The position numbers and the translations under genes are program-made. A stretch of DNA of 64,000 nucleotides, taken from NCBI GenBank assembly GCA_947459215.1, contig CANHCQ010000006.1:1-64000 (forward strand). The letters are read 5' to 3'. Of this stretch, positions 8,961 to 17,951 are shown piece by piece. The DNA comes from Phycisphaerales bacterium. Lineage in GTDB: Bacteria > Planctomycetota > Phycisphaerae > Phycisphaerales > UBA1924. Each line of letters starts with the position of its first letter. The stretch's first letter is position 1. Under the pieces are notes generated by a model. The model was given only the letters and a program-made list of their open reading frames with translations, did no database searches and was not told the DNA's origin.

Positions 8961-9314
8961 TCAAGCCTCGACTTTGGCCGCGATGCGGGCCTTCGCCGGC
9001 ACGACCACCGCGGGCTTGCCGCGGGTCGCCGGATCCTCGAGGCTCTCTCGCATGAGGCGGCCGACCTTGAACTTCACGGTGCGCTTGGCGGGAACCTCGA
9101 CGCGCTCGAGCGTCTTGGGGTTCTGGGCCGAGCGGGCAGCACGCTGCTTCACCTCGAAGACGCCGAAGTCACGGAACTCGAGCCGGTTGCCCTTCTTGAG
9201 CTCGGTGATGACCTGATCCAGGAACTCCTGCACAACGGTCTTCACCGTCGGGCGCTTGATCGTGGTGCGATCGGTGATGCGATCGATCAGGTCCTTCTTC
9301 GTAATCGTTGCCAT
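8961..9314 (-). CDS. HU/IHF-family nucleoid DNA-binding protein
   Basis: 117 residues. The first ~90 follow the HU/IHF fold: 'MATITKKDLIDRITDRTTI', the dimerisation helices 'VVQEFLDQVITELKKGNRLEFRDFGVFEVK', the arm 'RAARSAQNPKTLERVEVPAKRTVKFKVG', and a final helix. HU proteins bend DNA non-specifically as dimers and organise the nucleoid; the family's conserved arm proline is preserved in the AQNPKT context. It has a ~20-residue C-terminal extension (RGKPAVVVPAKARIAAKVEA) rich in Ala, Val and Lys, beyond the ~90 residues usual for HU. The ATG start is unambiguous. It stands alone and converges with the GbsR-like operon. Confidence 0.92.
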   Translation of the reverse strand: MATITKKDLIDRITDRTTIKRPTVKTVVQEFLDQVITELKKGNRLEFRDFGVFEVKQRAARSAQNPKTLERVEVPAKRTVKFKVGRLMRESLEDPATRGKPAVVVPAKARIAAKVEA

Positions 9315-9858
9315 GTGCGTTGTTCCCGCGCTGGTCGTTTGCTAGCCCAACCCGTCCGACTCGAACTCCCTGCTGCCTCCACAGGCCCAACCCCAAGTCC
9401 GTGCGTTCCGTCGTCAACTCCAACTCACTCAAGGCTTTGGCATCGTTGCCACGCCGCGCGGTCCGGTCCATCCAAAATTCCAACGTCCCGCCTCCGCAAT
9501 TCACGTCGGCACACCCGCCGTGACGCTGCGTTGCAGCCAAGCGTCAGAACCCGCGCGAGCCCGTCAACAAAGGACCCCCCTGCCGCATGCAGCCCCGCCG
9601 ATCTCCACCCGGCCTCCAACCCAATGCCCGTACGCACGTCCGAGCGGCCTGAGTATCCGCCGCCGCGGCACACGCGTCAAGTCCCGACGCAGACTGGATT
9701 TTGAACTTCACACTTTCGCGCCTCGAATGCGTTTTTCGAGCGATTTCGCGGTCCGATTTTCGCCGTTGAGGCTTGACTTTTCCCCGCGCCGCGATCCGCG
9801 CAACATACACAGCGACCGACAAACCGTCTCGGGGCGCCGGCTCTCATTCCCCCACGGA
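9315..9858. other. Non-coding region between HU and the beta-barrel gene
   Basis: About 540 nt upstream of HU and downstream of the next minus-strand gene. Open frames here have no recognisable protein features and I regard them as chance. The part around 9700-9785 is AT-richer than its surroundings (several T-runs), which could hold HU promoter elements. I found no consensus promoter, tRNA or repeat. Confidence 0.5.
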
Positions 9859-10758
9859 TCAGAACCGCACCACGGCGCCGAAGTAGAGGCCTGCGGTCGC
9901 GCCCTGATACGAGAACTTATTCGCGTCGTCGCCGCTCTTGAACTCGCTGAACAGGTTGCGATAGCCGACCTGCACCCCGACGTTCTCGATGGGACGCCAC
10001 ATGAACCCGACCATGATGTCCCAACTCCACGCCCGCTGGCCGCCGGGCCAGCCGCCGGCGCCGATCTGGAGGTCGATCGAGAACTGGTCGGCGATGTCCA
10101 TCGAGCCCTTGACGCCCGCGATCACCTGGCCGAAAGTCTCGTGCTGGCGGGCCGTCGCGGCAGCACGCTGGAAACTGAACTCGATGTCGTCGATGCGGGC
10201 GCCCGCGAAAACCTCGACCCTGGGCAGGAACTTGGTGGCATCACCCGGTTGCGGGTCGCGCCGCCAGATCTCGTAGCCGACCGTGGGCTCGTAGGAATCG
10301 TGGGAGTACTCGCTCCGCACGACATCGCCGGGCGCGAAGGCGATCGCGCCCAGTTGCCCCCCCACCGCCATCGTGTTGGTCTCGCTTCGATTGAACCAGA
10401 AGCCGCCGAAGCTGAACCGCCAGTCGCCGGTGCGCAGGTGCAGTTCGCCCGCGGGCGTCAACTTCGGGGAATCGAGGTTCAGGTCGTTGATGCGAACGCG
10501 GTCCACACCCGCCGGAGCACCGGCGATGCGGATCTTGCCGCCCAAGCCAGCGTACCACGCGCTGGGCTCGAACTGGAACGTCCAATCGTCCTTGGTCTTG
10601 GGGGAAAAGAACCGGCCGGAGGATGATTCCTTCGGGGCGCTCTCGGCCGTGGTTGCCGAACCGGCGTCCGGCGACGCAGCGGGCTCATCGGCCCGGGCGC
10701 TCGGCGCCAGCACAAGCGTCAACACAGAAAAAACAGAAAGAGCGGCGGTCCGTGCCAT
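9859..10758 (-). CDS. Outer-membrane beta-barrel protein, secreted
   Basis: 299 residues. The chosen ATG (10758) gives MARTAALSVFSVLTLVLAPS followed by ARADEP, a standard Sec signal peptide, and is preceded by AAAGGA; the longer open frame upstream would bury the signal. After an acidic, Ser-rich linker the rest is alternating aromatic/polar strands: 'WTFQFEPSAWYAGLGGKIRI', 'GDWRFSFGGFWFNRSE', 'SWDIMVGFMWRPIENVGVQV', ending 'GATAGLYFGAVVRF' with a terminal Phe typical of outer-membrane barrels. Probably a small porin-like or structural barrel; no substrate can be proposed. Confidence 0.7.
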   Translation of the reverse strand: MARTAALSVFSVLTLVLAPSARADEPAASPDAGSATTAESAPKESSSGRFFSPKTKDDWTFQFEPSAWYAGLGGKIRIAGAPAGVDRVRINDLNLDSPKLTPAGELHLRTGDWRFSFGGFWFNRSETNTMAVGGQLGAIAFAPGDVVRSEYSHDSYEPTVGYEIWRRDPQPGDATKFLPRVEVFAGARIDDIEFSFQRAAATARQHETFGQVIAGVKGSMDIADQFSIDLQIGAGGWPGGQRAWSWDIMVGFMWRPIENVGVQVGYRNLFSEFKSGDDANKFSYQGATAGLYFGAVVRF

Positions 10759-10852
10759 GGGATTCCTTTCCGACCGCCCGCTTCGGGCGGCAGGTGTTCG
10801 GGCTTGAGCGTATCCAATCCGCAGCTCTCGCGTGCGCGACCCCGTTTTTTTC

Positions 10853-10881
10853 TTGCACAGACCACCTGGACCCGCGACAAT
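10853..10881 (+). promoter_or_regulatory. Sigma70-type promoter for the first dockerin-like gene
   Basis: TTGCAC (10853-10858), a 17-nt spacer and GACAAT (10876-10881). Transcription would begin near 10888, just ahead of a strong GGAGGA ribosome-binding site (10894-10899) and the ATG at 10903, giving a very short 5' UTR. The spacing of all three elements supports the call. Confidence 0.55.
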
Positions 10882-10902
10882 CGCTCCGTCCGCGGAGGAT
10901 AT

Positions 10903-11847
10903 ATGAGAACCGCTGTTGCGTTCACCGGTCTTGCATTGTGCGCGTCGTCCCAAGCGTGCGCCGGTGTCACGTTTTTCGACATTTTCTACACCACGTTCTA
11001 CACCCAGACTTCGGCTTCGCCGCCCGCCGTGCCGGACCTGCACGTCTTTGCGACCCGCGTGCTGACCAGCAACGCCACTGATCTCGCCTCGGCGTCGCTC
11101 GCGGTTCCCAACTTCCCGTTCGCGTACAACCTCTTCCCGATCGCACCGACGTCGTACCTGGCGGCCCGCAATTTCGCCTCCCAGGCCGCGATGGAACTCG
11201 CATTCCCCGCCGGCGTCTACACCCACACCATCGGCGGAGGCACCCTCGGCACCGCGAACGCCACACTCTCCCGCCCTGCAAACCTCTTCTTCTGCGCAGA
11301 GGTACCCGCGTTCGAACCGTCGTCGTTCGACACCCTTGCGTCGTTCCCGGCGACACAGGCGGTCACGCTGAGCTTCGCGAGCTTCACCCGGCCGGGTGTC
11401 GCCAATGACGCCGTCACGTTCCTGACGATCTTCGACGATCAGAACGCCATCGTCTTCAACGCCGCCGAGCCCGGGGAGACCTCGACCTCAATCACCGTCC
11501 CGGCCAACACACTGCAGCCGGGCGCAACCTACCGCGCCACGCTGTACTACTCCAGCCGCATCGAGACCGCCAACGCCGGCTTCGGCGGAGCAACCGCGAT
11601 CGTCGGCTGCGACCGCGCGACCAACGCGGCCATCACGACAGCCTCCGCGTGCCCCGGCGACCTCAACGCCGACAGCTTCGTGGACGACTCGGACTTCGTG
11701 ATTTTCGCACCCGCGTATGACATCCTCGACTGCGCCGACCCCACCATGCCGGCCGACTGCCCGGCTGACCTGAATGGCGACAGCCTCGTGGACGACGTCG
11801 ACTTCGTCTTGTTCGCCGCCGCGTACAACGAGCTCATCTGCCCGTGA
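10903..11847 (+). CDS. Secreted protein with C-terminal dockerin-like repeats (paralogue 1)
   Basis: 314 residues. ATG 10903 is fixed by GGAGGA just upstream and gives a Sec signal peptide (MRTAVAFTGLALCASSQACA). The body, ~40-245, is a beta-rich domain I do not recognise ('FYTTFYTQTSASPP', 'FAYNLFPIAPTSYLAARNFA'). The C-terminus has two Ca-binding-type repeats, 'CPGDLNADSFVDDSDFVIFA' and 'CPADLNGDSLVDDVDFVLFA', each with a D-x-N-x-D-x-x-x-D-x-x-D loop and a flanking Cys, ending in ICP. This Cys-bounded pair resembles the 'GC-type' dockerin-like domain of planctomycete secreted proteins. The same body and tail occur in the next gene (12080), so this is a tandem duplication. Dockerins bind cohesins; none is seen in the window. 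Confidence 0.75.
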   Translation: MRTAVAFTGLALCASSQACAGVTFFDIFYTTFYTQTSASPPAVPDLHVFATRVLTSNATDLASASLAVPNFPFAYNLFPIAPTSYLAARNFASQAAMELAFPAGVYTHTIGGGTLGTANATLSRPANLFFCAEVPAFEPSSFDTLASFPATQAVTLSFASFTRPGVANDAVTFLTIFDDQNAIVFNAAEPGETSTSITVPANTLQPGATYRATLYYSSRIETANAGFGGATAIVGCDRATNAAITTASACPGDLNADSFVDDSDFVIFAPAYDILDCADPTMPADCPADLNGDSLVDDVDFVLFAAAYNELICP

Positions 11848-12079
11848 CGGCCAAGGATCGCGCGGACGATCCGGCCGAAAGCACCCGAACAGGTGCATGT
11901 CGTCCGATAAGTTCTCGGTTTTCCTGCGGATCTTTGAGGAATCGGCGAAGATCCCCCAGATGGTTCTTTCGGAAGTCGCAGACGTGTGAGACAATCTGCG
12001 ACCAAGAGGCGGCGAGGCACGAGCGGCATCCCGGGGCTGCGCGAGGCTTGCGTTGCAACTGGGCGTCCGGGAGCGAGCG

Positions 12080-13018
12080 ATGCGATCGTGCATTGGTGGG
12101 TGTCTGCTAACCATGCTCCTGGCCACCTCGGCCAGGGCTGGCGTCATCCGCTATGACCTGCGATACACGTTCGTCTATCAGCAGACGAGCCCGACGCCAC
12201 CGACAACGCCTGGCGTCTATGTCTGGTCCTCGCGGGTTGACCTTGAAGAATCAGGCGACGCATCGCTCGCATCGGTGACGACCCCGGGGAATATCGGGGC
12301 GTTCCTTTTCCCGGTCGGTGAATCCAGTTTTCTCGCCTCCCGTTCCTTCGCGAGCGAGGCGTCGATGAACTGGAGCTTCCCAGCCGGTGCATACACGATC
12401 ACGATCGCCGGCGGCACCCTCGGTGGGATCGCCATCGGGCTGAACCGTCCGGCCGCCACGTTCTACCCGCAAGCGATCCCGACCTTCACGCCGGCAAGCC
12501 TCAGTGCAATCGCTGCTGCGCCGGTCACCATCCCGTGGCCCTTGAGCTTCAACAGTTTTTCGCTGCCGTCCGGCGCCAACTCCGGCCAGACCACGTTGCG
12601 CATCACCGCCGAATCGGGCACCGAGATTTTCTCGGCTCCGCTCGTCGCCGGGGCGTCAGGCCTTCTCATCCCGGCAAACACGATGCTGCCCGCGACCAAC
12701 TATCGCCTGCGGCTCGCGTTCTCGGCCCAGCAAGCAAATCCATCGACCGGTTTCCCCGGCGCGACCGCGATCGTCGCCTTTGACCGGGAGACCATTTACG
12801 CCTTCACCACCAAAGCGGCGTGCAAGGCCGACCTCACGGGCGACACGATCGTTGACGATGCCGACTTCGTGATCTTTTCCGACGCGTATCAGATCCTGCT
12901 CTGCGCCGATGCATCCATGCCCTCGGGCTGCCCCGCCGATCTCGTGCCCGACGGCTTGGTCGACGACACCGACTTTGTGGTCTTTTCTCAGGCCTACGAA
13001 GCACTGGTCTGCCCCTAG
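12080..13018 (+). CDS. Secreted protein with C-terminal dockerin-like repeats (paralogue 2)
   Basis: 312 residues, a clear paralogue of the preceding gene: matching motifs include 'DLRYTFVYQQTSPTPPTTPG', 'FLFPVGESSFLASRSFASEA', 'GGTLGGIAIGLNRPA', and the same two C-terminal Ca-loop repeats ('DLTGDTIVDDADFVIF', 'DLVPDGLVDDTDFVVF', end VCP). ATG 12080 is chosen because it starts the signal peptide (MRSCIGGCLLTMLLATSARA). The first repeat has lost the Pro after its Cys (CKADLTGD) and the second reads CPADLVPDG, so metal-ligand spacing is kept in the first and altered in the second. The 232-nt gap between the paralogues holds small inverted repeats but no convincing terminator. The body domain is unknown. 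Confidence 0.75.
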   Translation: MRSCIGGCLLTMLLATSARAGVIRYDLRYTFVYQQTSPTPPTTPGVYVWSSRVDLEESGDASLASVTTPGNIGAFLFPVGESSFLASRSFASEASMNWSFPAGAYTITIAGGTLGGIAIGLNRPAATFYPQAIPTFTPASLSAIAAAPVTIPWPLSFNSFSLPSGANSGQTTLRITAESGTEIFSAPLVAGASGLLIPANTMLPATNYRLRLAFSAQQANPSTGFPGATAIVAFDRETIYAFTTKAACKADLTGDTIVDDADFVIFSDAYQILLCADASMPSGCPADLVPDGLVDDTDFVVFSQAYEALVCP

Positions 13019-13115
13019 GCCCTGCAAAGCCCCGGGCCGAGAACCGGCGTCTGGCCGCGTGGGCTTGCGGCCCCAAAACTCTCCCCCCACGGGCATGAAC
13101 TTGTCTGCTTCCCCG

Positions 13116-13144
13116 TTGTATTGAACATGCGTTTATGCGAGAAT
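13116..13144 (+). promoter_or_regulatory. Candidate promoter for the subtilase gene
   Basis: TTGTAT (13116-13121), 17 nt, GAGAAT (13139-13144), about 145 nt upstream of the subtilase start. Match to consensus is moderate. It sits in the only AT-richer part of the 270-nt gap 13019-13288; the rest of the gap shows nothing else recognisable. Confidence 0.35.
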
Positions 13145-13288
13145 CGTCCCTCCGTTCTGGAGGTCCAATTCACTCGCGTGGATCGCTCCTGCTGCAACGG
13201 ATCAGGCTTTACCAACGAATCGATTCCGGGCGGGAGTGCTCTGCCCCTCACCCCCACCCCCCCGCACCGCACCGAGGAGGACGCTGGA

Positions 13289-15610
13289 ATGATGGATCGC
13301 TCGCTCTGCCGCGTGACGGCACTAGTCTCTTCGCTCGGACTGGCTCTCTTGTCGGGCTCAGCCGCCCACGCTGGCAGCGTGCAGCGTGATGCACTTCCGA
13401 TCTACGTCGAGAAACCCGGCAGCACCGAGTTCACCGGACGCCTGCTCGTGCGCCCTCGCCCCATCGATGCGCCGGACCTCGCGATTCCCGGTGCCACCAT
13501 GATGCGCCTCGCCGCGGCCCGGTCGCGTCTGGCTCTGAACGGCATGCGGATCGTCCAGTACTGGCCCGAGACCGACGAGTACCTCGTCGAGGTCGCGCCC
13601 GCCGGTGCGGTCGCGCTCATGCTCCCCGGCGCCCGCGGCCACGACGAGAACGCCCGCGCTCGCGAGCTTCTCAAAACCGGCGACTACCAGTACGCCCAGC
13701 CCGACTGGCTCTGCTTCCCGACCGCCACGCCGAACGACTCGCTGTACAGCAGCCAGTGGCATCTGCCGCAGGTGAAGGCTCCGCAGGCGTGGGACATCAC
13801 CACCGGATCGAGCAACTTCATCGTCGCGATCGTGGATTCGGGTATCGACAAGACCCACCCGGACCTCGCCTCGCGCCTGGTTCCCGGGTACGTCTCGATC
13901 GAGAGCAAGACCGAAGCGCAGGGCGGCAACGTGAGCGATGTCAACGGTCACGGCACAGCGTGCGCCGGCACCGCCGCGGCCATCGGCAACAACGCACTGG
14001 GCGTCAGCGGTGCGGGTTGGAACTTCAAGATCATGCCGGTGCGCTGCTCGGGAAGCCCAGACGGCTCGGCCCCTCAGAGCGCCATCCTCGACGGCGCCCG
14101 CTGGGCCGCCCAGAACGGTGCCCGCACCATCAGCGCGTCGTTCACCGGCGTGGACAGCGCTGCCGTGGGCACCACCGGCACCTTCGTGAAGAGCAGAGGC
14201 GCCCTCTTCTTCTACGCCGCGGGAAACGACAACATCAATTGGTCCGGTTTCTACTACCCCGACACCGTCGTGGTCGGCGCGACCAGTTTCGGCGACGCTA
14301 AGGCGGGCTTCAGCGGCTACGGCAACGGCGTCGCGGTTTTCGCGCCCGGCGTGAGCATCCTCACCACCCAACTCGGCGGCGGCTACGGCTACTCCTCAGG
14401 CACGAGCTTCGCCACGCCCCTGGCCAACGGTCTCACCGCGCTGGCGTGGTCGGTCAACCCAGCGCTCACGCCCGATCAGATCCAGCAGATCATGTACGCC
14501 AACACCGATCGCCTTGGGAACACCTCGCTGGTGTATCCCGCACGCGATAGCATCTTCGGCTTTGGCCGCCTCAACGCCCAGAAGGCGGTCACCGCCGCCC
14601 TGGGCAGCGTCGGCTCGCCCGTCGCCACCCCCGACAACACCGGCGCGTTCCTGCCTAACGCCCGGAACATTGACGTACTCGCCAACGACAGCGACCCGAG
14701 CACGCTGGGGCTGACGATCACGTCGTTCTCGTCCACCACCACTCTCGGCGGCACCATCACGCGTGTCGTCGGCGCCGGGCCCAGCGGTCGGGACCTGCTC
14801 CGCTACACGCCGCCCGCGGTGATCCCGCCGAACCAGCCCGACCCGCCGGTGGACACGTTCAGCTACACCGTCAGGAACTCCGTGAACAAAACGTCGACCA
14901 CGACGTCCTCGGTTCTGCTGTACGAGAACGCCGATCTGCGGTCCGCACGCACGCCGTCCTCGCTTCAGAACGGACTGATCGGAGCGTACTTCGATCTCTC
15001 GGCTCTGGCGCCGCTGGTCGAATTGCCCAACTTTGGCGCAGGAACTCTGGTTGCTTCGCGCGTCGATTCAATCGCGGTCGCCGGGACCGGCGGCAGCGGC
15101 CTGGGCGGCACGGGGTTGTACACCAACGCCGGCGTCGTCTTCCGGGGCTACTTCAACGTCGCCAGCGACGACATCTATCGGTTCTATGTGAACAGCGACG
15201 ACGGCGCTCGCCTCTACGTTGACGGCGAGCGCATCGTCGACAACGACGGCGTGCACACGCTGACCGAAGCCTCGGGCTTCCTGCCGCTCAAGGCGGGCGC
15301 GCACGACTTCCGCGTCGAGTACTTCAACGCCGCCGACGTGGGAACCGTCTCGCTCAAGTACGAGGCCTTCGGTGCCCTCGCCAGCGCGGCGATCGCGAAG
15401 CGCAACATCCCAGCGACGTTCTACAAGTGGAGCAACTGCCCCGCCGACCTGACGCTCGACGGGTTCGTCGATGACGAGGACTTCGTCGCGTTCGCCGCCG
15501 GCTACGACGCGCTGCTGACGTTCACCGGCGACATGAACTACGACGCCCGCGTGGACGACGCGGACTTCGTGATCTTCGCCGGGGCGTACGACGTGCTCAC
15601 GTGCCCGTAA
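13289..15610 (+). CDS. Secreted subtilisin-like (S8) protease with PA14 and dockerin-like domains
   Basis: 773 residues from ATG 13289, which has GAGGAGG 8 nt upstream and opens a signal peptide (MMDRSLCRVTALVSSLGLAL...HAG). A ~100-residue propeptide-like region precedes the S8 domain, whose triad is D183 (VDSGIDKTHPDL), H221 (NGHGTACAGT) and S373 (GTSFATP), with oxyanion Asn313 (AAGNDN). Residues ~445-555 look like a cadherin/Ig-type linker (NIDVLANDSDPS, DTFSYTVRN). Then a PA14-like sugar-binding or lectin domain ('GYFNVASDDIYRFYVNSDDG', 'LYVDGERIVDN', 'FRVEYFNA') and a final pair of dockerin-like loops ('CPADLTLDGFVDDEDF', 'DMNYDARVDDADFVIF', end TCP). It is probably an extracellular or cell-surface protease. 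It shares its C-terminal tag with the two genes upstream, so the three may be displayed by a common mechanism. Confidence 0.9.
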   Translation: MMDRSLCRVTALVSSLGLALLSGSAAHAGSVQRDALPIYVEKPGSTEFTGRLLVRPRPIDAPDLAIPGATMMRLAAARSRLALNGMRIVQYWPETDEYLVEVAPAGAVALMLPGARGHDENARARELLKTGDYQYAQPDWLCFPTATPNDSLYSSQWHLPQVKAPQAWDITTGSSNFIVAIVDSGIDKTHPDLASRLVPGYVSIESKTEAQGGNVSDVNGHGTACAGTAAAIGNNALGVSGAGWNFKIMPVRCSGSPDGSAPQSAILDGARWAAQNGARTISASFTGVDSAAVGTTGTFVKSRGALFFYAAGNDNINWSGFYYPDTVVVGATSFGDAKAGFSGYGNGVAVFAPGVSILTTQLGGGYGYSSGTSFATPLANGLTALAWSVNPALTPDQIQQIMYANTDRLGNTSLVYPARDSIFGFGRLNAQKAVTAALGSVGSPVATPDNTGAFLPNARNIDVLANDSDPSTLGLTITSFSSTTTLGGTITRVVGAGPSGRDLLRYTPPAVIPPNQPDPPVDTFSYTVRNSVNKTSTTTSSVLLYENADLRSARTPSSLQNGLIGAYFDLSALAPLVELPNFGAGTLVASRVDSIAVAGTGGSGLGGTGLYTNAGVVFRGYFNVASDDIYRFYVNSDDGARLYVDGERIVDNDGVHTLTEASGFLPLKAGAHDFRVEYFNAADVGTVSLKYEAFGALASAAIAKRNIPATFYKWSNCPADLTLDGFVDDEDFVAFAAGYDALLTFTGDMNYDARVDDADFVIFAGAYDVLTCP

Positions 15611-15615
15611 CAACA

Positions 15616-15705
15616 CAGTGGGACCGACCTCCGGCCGATCTTCCTGCCGCTGATTCTGCTATGAAGCCCGCTGTGGCCCGACCGGCTGGAAGCCGGTCCC
15701 ACTGG
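15616..15705. repeat. Family A repeat, inverted pair between convergent genes
   Basis: Two inverted copies of the repeat: CAGTGGGACCGACCTCCGGC at 15616-15635, and GACCGGCTGGAAGCCGGTCC then CACTGG at 15680-15705. Each half has internal dyad symmetry and the two halves could pair. The pair fills the gap between the subtilase stop and the VWA protein stop (4 nt from the latter), a terminator-like position. More copies are at 19922-20013 and 31019-31094. Confidence 0.8.
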
Positions 15706-15708
15706 GTT

Positions 15709-16812
15709 TCAGCGCACCGCCCGCTCGATGTCGGCGATCTTGAGCAGCGTGTAGGAACCCGGCCCGTCGCCATGGGCCTCGGCGATCGCCTGCATCAGGC
15801 CCGTCGGGTCATCTTCCACGAACTGCAGGGTCTTGATCACCACCGGCCGCCGTCCGGTGATACGGCTCTTGGGGTTCAGGTCATCGATCAGCCGCAGCGT
15901 GCGGGCGTTGTCGCCCTGGCCGGTGTCGCTGCGCCGGATATTGCTCGTGAGCAGGAAGACCACATCGGGGCCGAACTCCAGCGCCCGCTTGAGGCCCGCC
16001 AGCGGCGCCGAACGACCCAAAGGCCGGGCCGAGCGCAGCAACTGATCCACCCGCTGCTTCACGTCCGGCGTCGCACTGAGCATCGTGGCCTTGCTGCCCG
16101 CGTCGTCGATCGCCACCACCCGCGTCGCGCCCGACAAGTCCTCGCGGAAGAAGACGATCTGGAATTGCTGCTCGGCCTCGAGGCGGCCGATCGAACGCCG
16201 CAGTTCGAGAAGCACCGTGTCGAGACACTGGGCCATCGCTCCCGAGACATCGACGGCGTAGACCACCCGCCGCGCAACCTGCACGTTAACACCCGCAAAG
16301 CCCGCCATCGGCGCCGCGGGCGGCCGTGCGACCGGCGTCGGCACCGCCGCGGGCCGTGCTTCGCGGGCCGGCTCGGGCGCGACCATCGGCTTCACGGGCG
16401 CCGCAGTCGTCGGCGGTTCGAACACAACCGTGGTTGAGATCTCCGGCGGCGGCTCGATCTCGGCCTTCTCGGCGATCGCCTCGGGGGCGGGCTCTGGCTT
16501 GGTTTCGGGCTCGACCGGAGGTGTGGCAGGCGGCTCGTCCTGCACGTCGGGTTTGGATTCGGGCGCAGGGGCCAGGTGCAGTGCGGTCGTCACGTCATCG
16601 GCGTTGTGCGCCGCGATGCGGCCCGCGGACCCGGGAAACGCGTCGAACGCCACCAGGGCGACCACCGCCGCGGCGTGCACCACGACCGACACCGCCAACG
16701 GCAACGCCATCGGCTTCAACCACTTACGCCACATCGTGCCACGCGACGACGGCTTCTTGCCCGTCAAGTTGGCGGCGCGCAGGATCGGAGGTTTTGGTGC
16801 GACCACGGGCAT
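15709..16812 (-). CDS. Membrane-anchored von Willebrand factor A-like protein
   Basis: 367 residues. A cytosolic basic N-terminus is followed by one transmembrane helix (about 34-55, ALPLAVSVVVHAAAVVALVAF), a Pro/Glu-rich linker (~85-165, 'EPETKPEPAPEAIAEKAEIE', TonB/TolA-like in composition) and a C-terminal VWA-like domain (~180-367). The domain opens with VVYAVDVSGAMAQCLD, whose D-x-S-x-M keeps the MIDAS core, and has 'FQIVFFREDLSGATRVVAID' and 'GPDVVFLLTSNIRR'. Similar proteins in planctomycetes are envelope proteins of unknown role. An internal Met (residue 27, MWRKW) is an alternative start. Confidence 0.7.
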   Translation of the reverse strand: MPVVAPKPPILRAANLTGKKPSSRGTMWRKWLKPMALPLAVSVVVHAAAVVALVAFDAFPGSAGRIAAHNADDVTTALHLAPAPESKPDVQDEPPATPPVEPETKPEPAPEAIAEKAEIEPPPEISTTVVFEPPTTAAPVKPMVAPEPAREARPAAVPTPVARPPAAPMAGFAGVNVQVARRVVYAVDVSGAMAQCLDTVLLELRRSIGRLEAEQQFQIVFFREDLSGATRVVAIDDAGSKATMLSATPDVKQRVDQLLRSARPLGRSAPLAGLKRALEFGPDVVFLLTSNIRRSDTGQGDNARTLRLIDDLNPKSRITGRRPVVIKTLQFVEDDPTGLMQAIAEAHGDGPGSYTLLKIADIERAVR

Positions 16813-16934
16813 GAAGCCGTCGCCGCGGGTAAGGAATCAGAGCCATCCCGAAACGACCGGTAACTCTATTTCGGCTCGCCGGGCCGCATCCGTGAGTCCC
16901 CCCGCGGCCAAACTGGGCCCGTCGTGAGCCGTCG

Positions 16935-17780
16935 TCAGGCAGGGCTTGCGCCGAAATCAGTCGCCAAACCGACCCGCTGCCACTGATCGAGTTCGGCCTG
17001 CAACTGGGCGACTCGCTTGCGGGCTCCGTCGTACGCGAACTTGCCCAGCACCAGACGCGTCGGCGGCTGCTCGACGTCGGCGAGCGACACGATGGCCGCG
17101 GCACCGGCCTTGGGGTCGCCGGTCTGGCGGCCGCTGATCTTTTGGAGCATCGCCGCGAACGCGCCGCTGGTCTTGTCGTAGTCGGCGATGCGGGTCTCGC
17201 CCTTCTCCAGCGATCGCGCGATGAAGTCGGTGCGGAACGGCCCGGGCTCCACGCTTGTCACCTTGATGCCCAAGGGCGCGACCTCGATCCGCAGGGCGTC
17301 GAGTGCGGCTTCGACGCCGGCCTTGGCCCCGCCGTAGACCGCGAACCCGGCGTGGTTCGCGAACGCCGCGAGCGCGGAGATGTTGATGATCAATCCCGAC
17401 TTCTGCGCCCGCATCGTCGCCAGCACGCTCTGAGTGACGCGGAGCGGGCCGAAGAAGTTGGTCTCGACGTTGCGTCGCATCTGCTCTTCGCCGGTCTCTT
17501 CGAGGGCGGCGATCAGGCCATAGCCCGCGTTGTTCACGAGCACGTCGATGCGCCCAAACGCAGCGATCGCCTCGGTGGCGGCACGCTGGACGCTGGCGGC
17601 GTCGGCGATGTCGAGCGCGAGCGCACGCACGCGATCTGGCGCCAGTGCGACGAGATCGGCGAGCGCGGCGGCGTTGCGGGCCGTGGCGATGAGTTGATCG
17701 CCGCGGGCGATGACAGCCATCGCGATCTCACGACCGAAGCCGGACGAACAACCAGTGACGTACCAAACGCGGGTAGGCAT
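16935..17780 (-). CDS. Short-chain dehydrogenase/reductase (classical SDR)
   Basis: 281 residues from ATG 17780, which opens directly onto the Rossmann fold (MPTRVWYVTGCSSGFGREIA, a TGxxxGxG cofactor motif). An upstream in-frame extension is rejected because it precedes a normal SDR N-terminus. NNAG (central sheet) and a catalytic Ser with Y-G-G-A-K (in 'ISALAAFANHAGFAVYGGAK') are intact, so it should be an active NAD(P)-dependent oxidoreductase. The substrate is unknown. The C-terminal ~60 residues resemble oxidoreductases of the 'SDR family NAD(P)-dependent' type that often sit with OYE-like enzymes; here an OYE homologue is 171 nt upstream in the same orientation. Confidence 0.88.
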   Translation of the reverse strand: MPTRVWYVTGCSSGFGREIAMAVIARGDQLIATARNAAALADLVALAPDRVRALALDIADAASVQRAATEAIAAFGRIDVLVNNAGYGLIAALEETGEEQMRRNVETNFFGPLRVTQSVLATMRAQKSGLIINISALAAFANHAGFAVYGGAKAGVEAALDALRIEVAPLGIKVTSVEPGPFRTDFIARSLEKGETRIADYDKTSGAFAAMLQKISGRQTGDPKAGAAAIVSLADVEQPPTRLVLGKFAYDGARKRVAQLQAELDQWQRVGLATDFGASPA

Positions 17781-17951
17781 GGGAGTGGGTTCGACGGAGG
17801 ATCCCAGTCCGATGCACGGCGTTTGTGGTCTGGGTGCCGCCGCTTCGCCGCTCTGGTCCAGGCACTGCGGGCACCGTGCTGACGGACGGGCAAACACCGG
17901 CTGGCTCAAAGCAGCCAGACAGTGGCACCCGAGACGGGCAGGGCACTTCGA

